From Streptomyces sp. 378 (GTDB lineage: Bacteria > Actinomycetota > Actinomycetes > Streptomycetales > Streptomycetaceae), in NCBI RefSeq assembly GCF_030124145.1, contig NZ_JASKMS010000013.1, forward strand, positions 1 to 64,000: a stretch of DNA of 64,000 nt, read 5' to 3'. Each line of letters starts with the position of its first letter. Position 1 is the first letter of the stretch. The notes under the pieces are model-generated. The model saw only the letters and a list, made by a program, of their open reading frames with translations, made no database searches and had not been told where the DNA came from. The position numbers and the translations under genes were made by a program. Below are positions 16,595-24,383 of this stretch, one piece after another.

Positions 16595-18178
16595 TCACTC
16601 CTGGTGCGGTGGTGCGGATTGCGTTCGTTGCTCCCGGACCCTTCGCCGCCGGCGGGCCCGTCGGATGCGGGCGGCGCTCCGGCGTCCGCTCGTGCCCTCG
16701 GACGCGGCCCGCGCGATGTTGCGGGCCATGCCGCCGAACACGACGGAGTGGAACGGGGCGACGCTCCACCAGTAGGCGTGGCCCAGCAGGCCGCGCGGAT
16801 GGAACAGGGCCCGTTGCCGGTAGCGGGTGCGGCCCTGCTCGTCGGTCTCGGTGTACATCTCCAGCCAGGCCAGGCCGGGCAGCCGCATCTCGGCCCGCAG
16901 CCGCAGCAGACGACCCGGTTCGATCTCCTCCACCCGCCAGAAGTCCAGCGAGTCGCCGACCCGCAGACGCTCGGTGTCCCGCCGTCCGCGGCGCAGTCCC
17001 ACACCGCCCGCGAACCGGTCCAGCCGGCCCCGGACCGCCCAGGCCAGCGGGGAGGAGTACCAGCCGTTGTCGCCGCCGATGCCCTCGACCACCCTCCACA
17101 GCGCCTCCCGGGACGCGTCGACCGGCCGTTGCCGTTCGTCCTGGTAGAGGCTGCCGCCCGCCCAGTCGGGGTCGGTGGGCAGCGGGTCGCTGGGCGCCCC
17201 GGGCACCGAGGCCGAGGACCAGCGCGTGGTGACCTGCGCCTCCCGCACCCTGCGCAGGGCCAGGGCCAGCGCCTCGTCGAACGGCAGGGGCCGGCCCGGG
17301 GCGTCCGGCACATAGCGGGCGATGTCGTGCTCGTGGCAGACGACCTCGTGCCGCAGCGACTCGGTCAGCGGCCGGGCCAGGGAGGCGGGCACGGGGGTGA
17401 CGAGTCCCACCCAGTGGCTGGACAGCCGCGGGGTGAGGACGGGGACCGGCACGATGAGCCGCCGCCGCAGTCCGGCGACGGCGGCGTAGCGCCGCATCAT
17501 GTCCCGGTAGGTGAGGACGTCCGGCCCGCCGATGTCGAAGGCCCGGTCGACGTCGTCCGGCATGGTGGCCGACCCGACGAGGTAGCGCAGCACGTCCCGT
17601 ACCCCGATGGGCTGGGTGCGGGTGTGCACCCAGCTGGGGGTGACCATGACGGGCAGGCGTTCGGTGAGGTAGCGCAGCATCTCGAACGACGCCGAGCCGG
17701 AGCCGATGACGACGGCGGCGCGCAGCACCGTCGCGGGCACGGGCGAGTCGAGGAAGATCTGCCCCACCTCGGCCCGGGACCGAAGATGCGGGGAGAGCGA
17801 GTCCTCGGGGACGCCGCGTGGCGTGAGCCCGCCCAGGTAGACGATCCGCCGCACCCCGGCGGCCCGGGCCTGCTCGGCGAAGGTCCGGGCGGCGGCGCGG
17901 TCGGTGTCCTCGAAGCGGGAGCCGGAGCCGAGGGCGTGCACCAGGTAGTAGGCGACGTCGATGCCGCGCATCGCGGACGCGAGCGACTCCGGGTCGGTGA
18001 CGTCCCCCTGGACGGTCTCGGCGTGCGCCGCCCAGGGGTGGTCGCGGAGCTTGGCGGGGGAGCGGGCGAGACACCGGACGCGGTGGCCTTCCTGCAGCAG
18101 TTCCGGCACCAGTCGCCCGCCGATGTAGCCGGACGCCCCGGTGACCAGGCAGTGCAGCCGCTGCCCGTCCGTCGTCAT
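16595..18178 (-). CDS. NAD(P)-binding epimerase-like protein with DUF2867 domain
   Basis: 527 residues. The N-terminal 300 residues are an atypical short-chain dehydrogenase fold (VTGASGYIGGRLVPELLQEG near residue 12; YYLVHALGSG; RIVYLGGLTP). The C-terminal part (about 330-490: WYSSPLAWAVRGRLDRF, LDFWRVEEIEPGRLLRL, HPRGLLGHAYWWSVAPFH) is DUF2867-like. The last 30 residues are Arg-rich. The substrate is unknown. It precedes the photolyase gene by 4 bp in one operon and has a LitS-like promoter 60-90 bp upstream, so it is a candidate light-response enzyme. Start is the ATG at 18178. Confidence 0.85.
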   Translation of the reverse strand: MTTDGQRLHCLVTGASGYIGGRLVPELLQEGHRVRCLARSPAKLRDHPWAAHAETVQGDVTDPESLASAMRGIDVAYYLVHALGSGSRFEDTDRAAARTFAEQARAAGVRRIVYLGGLTPRGVPEDSLSPHLRSRAEVGQIFLDSPVPATVLRAAVVIGSGSASFEMLRYLTERLPVMVTPSWVHTRTQPIGVRDVLRYLVGSATMPDDVDRAFDIGGPDVLTYRDMMRRYAAVAGLRRRLIVPVPVLTPRLSSHWVGLVTPVPASLARPLTESLRHEVVCHEHDIARYVPDAPGRPLPFDEALALALRRVREAQVTTRWSSASVPGAPSDPLPTDPDWAGGSLYQDERQRPVDASREALWRVVEGIGGDNGWYSSPLAWAVRGRLDRFAGGVGLRRGRRDTERLRVGDSLDFWRVEEIEPGRLLRLRAEMRLPGLAWLEMYTETDEQGRTRYRQRALFHPRGLLGHAYWWSVAPFHSVVFGGMARNIARAASEGTSGRRSAARIRRARRRRRVREQRTQSAPPHQE

Positions 18179-18238
18179 GGTCGTGCCTCCGTCCGCCGTC
18201 GCCGTCGCCGTGCTGTCGGTTCACGGCCGGCCCTGACG

Positions 18239-18272
18239 CGAACACTTCCCGCCCGGCGCCCGCGGCGGATGC
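18239..18272 (-). promoter_or_regulatory. Third LitS-like promoter, upstream of the dehydrogenase-photolyase operon
   Basis: On the minus strand GCATCCGCC is at 18272-18264, then exactly 15 bp, then GAAGT at 18248-18244. This matches the crtE and crtY elements at 7 of 9 bases in the first box and 4 of 5 in the second, with the same spacing. Leader to the ATG at 18178 would be about 60 nt. Confidence 0.55.
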
Positions 18273-18295
18273 GCGACACGGGCGCCGGCGTCGGT

Positions 18296-20413
18296 TCAGC
18301 CGGAGGGGGTACCGCCGTCCGGCCCTCGCGGCGTCCTTCGGGCCAGGGCGCTCGGCCACCACGCCCGCGGCCCGATGTCGATCATCAGCGCGGGCACCAG
18401 CAGCGAGCGCACCACGAGCGTGTCGAGCAGCACCCCGAAGGCGACGATGAACGCGATCTGCACGAGGAACGCCAGGGGGATCACCATCAGCGCCGCGAAC
18501 GTCGCGGCGAGCACCACACCGGCCGAGGTGATCACCCCGCCGGTGGTGGTCAGCCCGCGCAGTACCCCCTGCCGGTTGCCGTGCGCGAGCGCCTCCTCCC
18601 GGACGCGCGACATGAGGAAGATGTTGTAGTCGACGCCGAGCGCCACCAGGAACACGAAGCCGTACAGCGGCACCGACGCGTCCGTGCCGCTGAACCCGAG
18701 CAGGTGCTCGAAGACCAGCGCCGACACGCCGAGGGTCGCCAGGAAGTTGAGCCCCACGGTCGCCACCAGCAGCACCGGCACGAGCAGGGAACGCAGCAGC
18801 AGCATCAGGATCAGCAGGATGACGGCGAGCACGATCGGCACGATGACCGTCCGGTCCCGGGCGGCGGTCCGCTGGGTGTCGTACTGCTGGGCGGTGTACC
18901 CGCCGACCAGCGCGTCGGCCTCGGGGATCGCGTGCACCGCGGCGCGCAGCCGCGCGACGGTCTCCTTGGCCGCGTCGCTGTCCGCGCTCGCCGCCAGGGT
19001 GGCGTCGATGCGCACCCGCCCGTCGACGACGAGCGGTTCGCCCGCCCCGGGCCGTCCGGAGGCGCCGACGGCACCGGCGAAGGCCACGCCCTCGGTGCTC
19101 CGCGCGGCGGCCGTCACCTCGGCGGTCCGGTCCGCGTCGGCGATGATGACGGCGGGGTTGCCGGACCCGCCGGGAAAGTGCGCGCCGAGCGTCTCCTGCG
19201 CGGACACCGAGGGCGCGTCGTTCACGAAGATCTCGTCCAGCGGCATGCCCTTGGCGGACAGGGAGGGCGAGAAGGCCGCGAACACGGCCAGCACGAGCGC
19301 CGTCACCACCCAGGTCCGCCGCGGCCGGCCGTTGACCGCCCCGGCGACCCGCCGCCACACGCCGGTTCCCTCCCCGGGCTCCTCGGGGGGTTTGGGCCGG
19401 GACGGCCAGTAGGCGGTGCGGCCCAGCAGGGCCAGCGCGGCCGGCAGGAAGGTGAGCGTGGTGAGCACGGCGCAGCCGATGCCGATGGCGCCGACCGGCC
19501 CCAGGGCACGGTTGTTGGTGAGGTCACTGGCGAGCAGGGCCAGCAGCCCGAGCGCCACGGTGGCCGCGCTGGCGGTGATCGCCCCGAACGACCGGCGTAC
19601 GGCGGCCGTCGCGGCCCCGAAACGGTCTCGGCGCAGGGCGAGTTCCTCGCGGAAGCGCGCGGCGAGCAGCAGGGCGTAGTCGGTGGCGGCGCCGATCACC
19701 AGGATCGACAGGATGCCCTGCACCTGCCCGTCGACCCGGACCACGTCCCGTTCCGCCAGCGCGTAGACCACGGCGCAGGCCAGGCCCAGGGCGAACACCG
19801 AGCCCAGGATGATCAGGAACGGCAGCAGGACACTGCGGTAGACCAGCAGCAGGATCAGCAGGACGGCGCCGAGGGCCACGCCCAGCAGCAGTCCGTCGAT
19901 GCCCGCGAACGCGTCCGACAGATCCGCCTGACTGGCGGCCGGTCCGGCGATCTGCGCCGTGGTGCCCGGCACGGCCCGGGCCGCCTCGCGCACCGCGTCG
20001 AGGGTGGTGGGCAGTTCCTCGCCGAGGTCGGGTTCCAGCTGGACGACGGCCTGCATCGCCTGACGGTCGTCGGAGAGCAGGGCGGGCGAGGGGCGGCCGA
20101 CGACGCCGGGCTTCCCGGCGAGCGCGCCGACGGCCCGGGTGGCCTCGGCCCGCCGGTCCTCGGTGAACCGTTCCCCGTCCGCCGTCCAGACCACGATGGC
20201 CGGCACGGTCTCGGACCGGTCGAACGCCTTCCGGGCGTCGAGGACGCGGGTGGACTCGGCGCTACGGGGCAGGAAGGCGGCCTGGTCGTTGGTGGCCACC
20301 TCGCCGAGCTTGCCCGCGTAGGGGCCGAGCGTTCCGCCCACGCCCAGCCAGACGAGGAGCAGGACGAGCGGTACGAGCCACCGGGCCCGTCGCTGTGCGG
20401 TTCTCATGCGCAT
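18296..20413 (-). CDS. MMPL/RND-family exporter
   Basis: About 705 residues, with two repeats each of one membrane helix, a large extracytoplasmic loop and a bundle of helices, roughly twelve helices in total. Segments such as GVALGAVLLILLLVYRS, GAATDYALLLAARFREEL and FLVALGVDYNIFLMSRVREEA carry the conserved Asp-Tyr and Gly-x-x-Asp-Tyr relay motifs of MMPL proton-driven transporters. Such proteins export lipids or drugs. The start is either the ATG at 20413 or that at 20407; neither has a strong ribosome-binding site. Divergent from a marR gene, with a palindrome between them, so it is probably repressed by that MarR. Confidence 0.88.
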   Translation of the reverse strand: MRMRTAQRRARWLVPLVLLLVWLGVGGTLGPYAGKLGEVATNDQAAFLPRSAESTRVLDARKAFDRSETVPAIVVWTADGERFTEDRRAEATRAVGALAGKPGVVGRPSPALLSDDRQAMQAVVQLEPDLGEELPTTLDAVREAARAVPGTTAQIAGPAASQADLSDAFAGIDGLLLGVALGAVLLILLLVYRSVLLPFLIILGSVFALGLACAVVYALAERDVVRVDGQVQGILSILVIGAATDYALLLAARFREELALRRDRFGAATAAVRRSFGAITASAATVALGLLALLASDLTNNRALGPVGAIGIGCAVLTTLTFLPAALALLGRTAYWPSRPKPPEEPGEGTGVWRRVAGAVNGRPRRTWVVTALVLAVFAAFSPSLSAKGMPLDEIFVNDAPSVSAQETLGAHFPGGSGNPAVIIADADRTAEVTAAARSTEGVAFAGAVGASGRPGAGEPLVVDGRVRIDATLAASADSDAAKETVARLRAAVHAIPEADALVGGYTAQQYDTQRTAARDRTVIVPIVLAVILLILMLLLRSLLVPVLLVATVGLNFLATLGVSALVFEHLLGFSGTDASVPLYGFVFLVALGVDYNIFLMSRVREEALAHGNRQGVLRGLTTTGGVITSAGVVLAATFAALMVIPLAFLVQIAFIVAFGVLLDTLVVRSLLVPALMIDIGPRAWWPSALARRTPRGPDGGTPSG

Positions 20414-20459
20414 CCCAAGCCGTAGGAGGTGAGTCGTGGACAAAGTAACTCACTCATAA

Positions 20460-20484
20460 AGTATCTCAATGGTTGAGAGATACT
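20460..20484. promoter_or_regulatory. Palindromic operator between MMPL and marR
   Basis: AGTATCTC at 20460-20467 and its reverse complement GAGATACT at 20477-20484, around a 9-bp centre. It lies 12 bp before the marR start and about 47 bp from the MMPL start, the usual place for a MarR autoregulatory site. Confidence 0.65.
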
Positions 20485-20495
20485 AGGGTGGGGGG

Positions 20496-21005
20496 ATGAG
20501 CGGCTCCGGTGCATCCATGGCATCTCTTCCGGCGGACGACCCCACCGGGTTGCAGGCCTTCGCCGTCCTGTTGCGCCGGATGAACAGCGAGTTCAACCGC
20601 ATCGCCCAGGAGTTCGCCCGGGCGCAGGGGCTGCACCTCACCGACATGCAGGCCCTCATCGCGATCCTCGACGCCGACTCCGACCCGGAGGCCGGGGGTG
20701 AGCCCATGACGCCGGGCCGGCTGCGGGGACAGCTCAACCTCACGTCCGGCGCGGTGACCGCGTGCCTCGACCGGCTGGAGCGGGCCGGGCACATCCGCCG
20801 CGTCCGGGACGCCGGCGACCGCCGGGTGGTGCACCTGCACTACGCCGACGCGGCCAGGGGCCTGGCCCGGGACTACTTCCGCCCCCTGGCGCGGAGCACC
20901 GACGCGGCCCGGGGCCGTTTCGCCCCCGAGGAACTGGAGGTGGTCGTCCGGTTCCTCGCCGAGATGAACGCGGAACTGGCCCTGCTGCGCCGGGACCCCG
21001 GCTGA
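20496..21005 (+). CDS. MarR-family transcriptional regulator
   Basis: 169 residues with the winged helix-turn-helix of MarR proteins: LTDMQALIAILDAD, then GRLRGQLNLTSGAVTACLDRLERAGHIRRVRDAGDRRVV near residues 70-108. The flanking helices are for dimerisation. It probably represses the divergent MMPL exporter and its own gene, responding to a ligand that the pump removes. Start at 20496 (ATG), with a G-rich sequence upstream as ribosome-binding site; an internal ATG at residue 8 is a less likely alternative. Followed by a terminator at 21026-21053. Confidence 0.9.
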   Translation: MSGSGASMASLPADDPTGLQAFAVLLRRMNSEFNRIAQEFARAQGLHLTDMQALIAILDADSDPEAGGEPMTPGRLRGQLNLTSGAVTACLDRLERAGHIRRVRDAGDRRVVHLHYADAARGLARDYFRPLARSTDAARGRFAPEELEVVVRFLAEMNAELALLRRDPG

Positions 21006-21025
21006 GGGTTCGTCACGAACGGGTC

Positions 21026-21053
21026 GGGGCCGGACTCGCACGAGCCCGGCCCC
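21026..21053. terminator. Bidirectional hairpin between marR and protease gene
   Basis: Stem GGGGCCGGACTC (21026-21037) with GAGCCCGGCCCC (21042-21053), 11 of 12 pairs, loop of 4. It separates two convergent genes. Confidence 0.75.
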
Positions 21054-21090
21054 TGCGCTCAGCTCACTCAGCTCACTGAGGTCGCTGAGG

Positions 21091-22671
21091 TCAGAACTGG
21101 AGCGCCCAGGCGTCGATCCGCCCGGTGTCGTAACGGGCGTTGTCGCTCACGCGCAGCTTCCACGTGCCGTTCGCGGCCTCCGAGGAGGCGTTCACGGTGT
21201 ACGTGGTGTCGATGTTGTCCGCGCTGCCGCCGGTGCCGTACGACTTCAGCGTGTACGCCGTGCCGTCGGGGGCGATCAGCTGGACCTGGAGGTCACCGAT
21301 GTAGGTGTGGACGATGTGCACCTCGACGGCCAGGGCCGAGGGGGCGTTGCCGGAGACGCCGGAGACCGTCACCGAGGACTCGGCGGTGGCGTTGTCGGCG
21401 ATGGCCTGGTCGGCGGTGTTCTCGAAGCGCGGGCCGGGCGGGGTGGTCGTACCGCCGCCGACGTACAGGAGCCGGTTGGGTGAACCGGTGCCGGGGCTGG
21501 TGACGACGCCGGTGGTGGCGGCGGACGTCAGCGCGGCGGAGACCTGCGCGGGCGTGGCCGTGGGGTTGGCGGCCAGGTGCAGGGCGGCGGCGCCGGCGAC
21601 GTGCGGGCTGGCCATCGACGTGCCGGAGATGGTGTTGGTCGCCGAGTCGCTCGTTCTCCAGGCCGAGGTGATGGACGAGCCGGGCGCGAACAGGTCCAGG
21701 ACGGTGCCGTAGTTGGAGTAGCTCGCCTTGGCGTCGCTCGACGTCGTGGCACCGACCGTGACGGCCTCGGTGACCCGTGCGGGGGACCGGGTGGAGGCGT
21801 TGGTGGACTCGTTGCCGGCCGCGACCACGAAGGTGACGCCGGAGGTGATGGCGTTGCGGACGGCCGTGTCGATGGCGGTGTCGCCGGGGCCGCCGAGGGA
21901 CATGTTGGCGACGGCGGGCTTGACCGCGTTCCGGGCGACCCAGTCGATGCCGGCGACGACCTGGGCGGTGGTGCCCTGCCCGGAGTTGTTCAGCACCCGT
22001 ACACCGACGACCTTGGCCTTCTTGGCGACGCCGTAGGCGCTTCCGGCGACCGTGCCGGCGACGTGCGTGCCGTGGCCGTGGCCGTCCTGGGCGGTGTTGT
22101 CGTTGTCGACGGCGTCGTAGCCGTAGGAGGCGCGGCCGCCGAAGTCGCCGTGGGTGATGCGGACGCCGGTGTCGATGACGTACGCGGTGACGCCCTCGCC
22201 GGCCGAGTCCGGGTAGGTGTACGAGCTGTTCAGCGGCAGGCTCTTCTGGTCGATGCGGTCCAGGCCCCAGGACGGCGGGCTGGGCTGCGTCCCGGTGATG
22301 GAGAACGTCCGGTTCTGCACGACCGAGGCGACGGCCGGGTCGGCGGCGAGACGTTTCGCCTCGGACGCGGAGGCCTCGACCTCGTAGCCGTTCAGGGCCT
22401 TGGTGTACGTCCGCTCGATGTCGGCGCCGTACTTGTGCGCGAGCGCGCGGCCCTCGGCGGAACCGGCCTTCTCGGTCTTCAGGGTGACGATGTAGCTGTC
22501 GGCGACGGTGTTCGCGGCGCCCTCGTACTGCACGCGTCCTTCGGCCGCGACCGGGGCCGCGCCGGCGGGGAGGGCGGAGACGAGGCTCGCGACGAGCGCC
22601 GCGGTGGCCGTCGCGCCGAGCGCGGCCAGTCTTCGCCGGGTGGAGCGGTGGGGAGTACGCATCACTGCCAT
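21091..22671 (-). CDS. Secreted subtilisin-like serine protease with P domain
   Basis: 526 residues: signal peptide (about 1-38, ending LPAGAAP), inhibitor I9-type propeptide (about 58-125, DSYIVTLKTE), peptidase S8 domain with D167 (VIDTG), H203 (GHGTHVAG) and S352 (GTSMASPHVAG), then a P/proprotein-convertase domain (about 418-526) ending RIDAWALQF. Secreted and self-processed. The ATG at 22671 is preferred because AGGAGG lies 9 nt upstream; an ATG at 22689 is upstream in the same frame. The P domain is common in actinomycete and gamma-proteobacterial secreted proteases. It converges with marR and has its own upstream region. Confidence 0.93.
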   Translation of the reverse strand: MAVMRTPHRSTRRRLAALGATATAALVASLVSALPAGAAPVAAEGRVQYEGAANTVADSYIVTLKTEKAGSAEGRALAHKYGADIERTYTKALNGYEVEASASEAKRLAADPAVASVVQNRTFSITGTQPSPPSWGLDRIDQKSLPLNSSYTYPDSAGEGVTAYVIDTGVRITHGDFGGRASYGYDAVDNDNTAQDGHGHGTHVAGTVAGSAYGVAKKAKVVGVRVLNNSGQGTTAQVVAGIDWVARNAVKPAVANMSLGGPGDTAIDTAVRNAITSGVTFVVAAGNESTNASTRSPARVTEAVTVGATTSSDAKASYSNYGTVLDLFAPGSSITSAWRTSDSATNTISGTSMASPHVAGAAALHLAANPTATPAQVSAALTSAATTGVVTSPGTGSPNRLLYVGGGTTTPPGPRFENTADQAIADNATAESSVTVSGVSGNAPSALAVEVHIVHTYIGDLQVQLIAPDGTAYTLKSYGTGGSADNIDTTYTVNASSEAANGTWKLRVSDNARYDTGRIDAWALQF

Positions 22672-22735
22672 CTGAGGGGTCCTCCTCATCGGTGGTGCGC
22701 TGTGGGGTGTGGTGCACGCCCGTCGGTCGCCGCCG

Positions 22736-22764
22736 ATGAGGCCAGTGGGTCATGACCATGTCAA
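22736..22764 (-). promoter_or_regulatory. Candidate promoter of the subtilisin gene
   Basis: A consensus -35 box TTGACA is on the minus strand at 22764-22759. The 10-bp palindrome GGTCATGACC (22748-22757) lies just downstream in the spacer and could be an operator. The -10 at 17 bp (CCTCAT) is poor, so this is tentative. The rest of 22672-22949 shows no gene. Confidence 0.35.
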
Positions 22765-22949
22765 GCCAGCGGCTACTCCTGTGCGTCAGCGAAAGATTGA
22801 GGCCTCCACAGGAATTGCACAAGGGCCCTGCACGGACCGGCAGGACCTTTGTGACGACCTGTCAATCGCGCCGGGACCGCTCCACCCCCTGCTCCGCCGG
22901 CCGATCGGGGGCGCCGGGCCGGGGTACCGGCCTGGCGCCCCGCGCCCCC

Positions 22950-23171
22950 TCAGCCCGTGGAGGCCTGCTCCAGTACCTCCACCGGCAGAGCCCCACCCGC
23001 ACCGATCACCTCGATGCCGAGCAGCCGCCCCGACGCGTCCACGTCGAGGAACACCTCGGCGTCCGCCCCGACCCCGTCGACGGGGATCTGCCGGACGGCG
23101 GCGCCGTCCGCGATGTGTGCGACGAGAGAGACATACGCGGTGTCGTTCTCGCGGTCGTACTCGATGTGCAT
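22950..23171 (-). CDS. DUF2283 small protein, candidate antitoxin or immunity protein
   Basis: 73 residues, no signal peptide. It begins MHIEYDRENDTAYVSLVA and contains VFLDVDASGRLLGIEVIGA, the DUF2283 pattern (Y-D-x-x-x-D-x-x-Y...L-D-x-D-x-x-G-x-L-x-G-I-E-I). DUF2283 genes commonly lie beside DUF4258 genes in toxin-antitoxin-like pairs. Here it starts 22 bp after the stop of a secreted protein with a DUF4258-like C-terminus and has a GAGAGG ribosome-binding site. Neutralising that domain is the likely role (inference). Confidence 0.85.
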   Translation of the reverse strand: MHIEYDRENDTAYVSLVAHIADGAAVRQIPVDGVGADAEVFLDVDASGRLLGIEVIGAGGALPVEVLEQASTG

Positions 23172-23193
23172 GCTTCGCCTCTCGGGAACGGGC

Positions 23194-24150
23194 TCAGTTG
23201 CGGCCGACGGACACGACGTTGCCGGCCTTGTTGATCACGACCCAGATCTTGCCGGTGGTGTACTTCCACGTGCCCGGCGACTTGCCCTTGGTCTTCTTGC
23301 CGGTCTTCACCGTACGCGCGACCATCTCCTGGCTGATGCCGCGCTGCGCCATGCGCTGGGCCGCGTGCTTGGAGATGCTCTTGACGCCCTGGGAGAGCAG
23401 CAGCCGCCCGGCGACGATCGCGATCGGGATGAACCACGCCGGGTCCGCCACCACCGGGAAGGCCGTGCCCGGCCCCGGCCGCACGGTCTGCACGAGGGCG
23501 CCGCCCTCGACGCGGTACTCGGTGGGCACGGCCTCGCCGCGCGCGTCCTTCGCCCAGGGCGCGTCGAACGTGCCGAGGTACTCCTCACCGCGGGTGACCA
23601 GGACGGAACCGTCCTCAAGGGTCTCGGTGGCCGCGTCCGCCGGCAGGCCGAGCGGGAACCGGAACTCGGTCGCGGCGTCCGCGTCCTTGAGCGTGATCAG
23701 GGCGCGCACCCCGTCCCGGTTGGGCTGCACGGCCAGGTCGACGTCCTCGCCCGCGCCCGGGTAGACGACCGTGCCGTTGGCGCTGGTCGTGGCCTGCGCG
23801 TCGGCGCTGCCGGGCAGGGTCAGGCGCAGCACGTCGGAGCCGTAGGCGAGCTCCACGGCGCCGTCGGCGGTGGCCGGCGCCGTGATGCGGGCGGCGGACG
23901 TCTCGTCGCCCACCTCCGCGCGGGTGGCTCCACCGGCGACGGGCGTGCCGGGAACGAGGTCGGACGTCCCGGTGACGCGCTCGACCGTCTCGGCCGCCTG
24001 GACGGCCAGAGACGCGCGGGAGCCGGCGTCGCCGGTCCCGGCGTGCGCGCCCGCGGCGGTCAGCAGCACCGCTCCGGCGGTGCAGCACGCCACCAGGATG
24101 CGGGCGTGGGTGCGTGGGCGCCGGGCGGAGCGGTCCTGGGTGTGGTGCAT
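23194..24150 (-). CDS. Secreted protein with C-terminal DUF4258-like toxin domain
   Basis: 318 residues. Signal peptide is about 1-37 (ILVACCTAGAVLLTAAGAHAG). A beta-rich domain of about 40-240 follows, with wording common to exported actinobacterial proteins (GEDVDLAVQPNRDGVR, then FPVVADPAWF near 240). A hydrophobic stretch lies around 245-257. The last 61 residues (258-318) read SISKHAAQRMAQRGISQEMV, then WKYTTGKIWVVINKAGNVVSV; this is a DUF4258-like fold related to RNase-type toxins. The ATG at 24150 has a GAGG ribosome-binding site and starts the signal peptide. With the DUF2283 gene 22 bp downstream, it looks like an exported effector with its immunity protein. Toxicity is not shown. 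Confidence 0.8.
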   Translation of the reverse strand: MHHTQDRSARRPRTHARILVACCTAGAVLLTAAGAHAGTGDAGSRASLAVQAAETVERVTGTSDLVPGTPVAGGATRAEVGDETSAARITAPATADGAVELAYGSDVLRLTLPGSADAQATTSANGTVVYPGAGEDVDLAVQPNRDGVRALITLKDADAATEFRFPLGLPADAATETLEDGSVLVTRGEEYLGTFDAPWAKDARGEAVPTEYRVEGGALVQTVRPGPGTAFPVVADPAWFIPIAIVAGRLLLSQGVKSISKHAAQRMAQRGISQEMVARTVKTGKKTKGKSPGTWKYTTGKIWVVINKAGNVVSVGRN

Positions 24151-24383
24151 GTGCGTCCTCGCGTTGTGCTGACGGCCCGTTCGACGGGCCCGTGGTGATC
24201 GTCGTCCCGATGGATCGTGGCAGCGCGGCCCCGGCCGGCGGCATCCGTCCGAGGGCGGGAACCGACCCCGCCGACCGGCGGGGTCCGGGCCGCCGTGTGG
24301 CAGGTGGCACACGGCGCCGGTGCAACGCCGCGAGGGGGAGGGACGTCGTAACGAACGGTGATCGCGCTGGGCGGGGGGCGGAA

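Noticed and set aside
16286..20425. A 1379-codon open frame on the plus strand
   Set aside because: It runs antisense through the photolyase, dehydrogenase and MMPL genes. Its product is Gly/Arg/His-rich without domains, as expected for the shadow of high-GC genes.
24264..24285. Perfect 9-bp hairpin in the divergent gap between the DUF4258 and response-regulator genes, considered as a terminator
   Set aside because: It lies upstream of both genes, so termination makes no sense; could be an operator but nothing supports a specific regulator.
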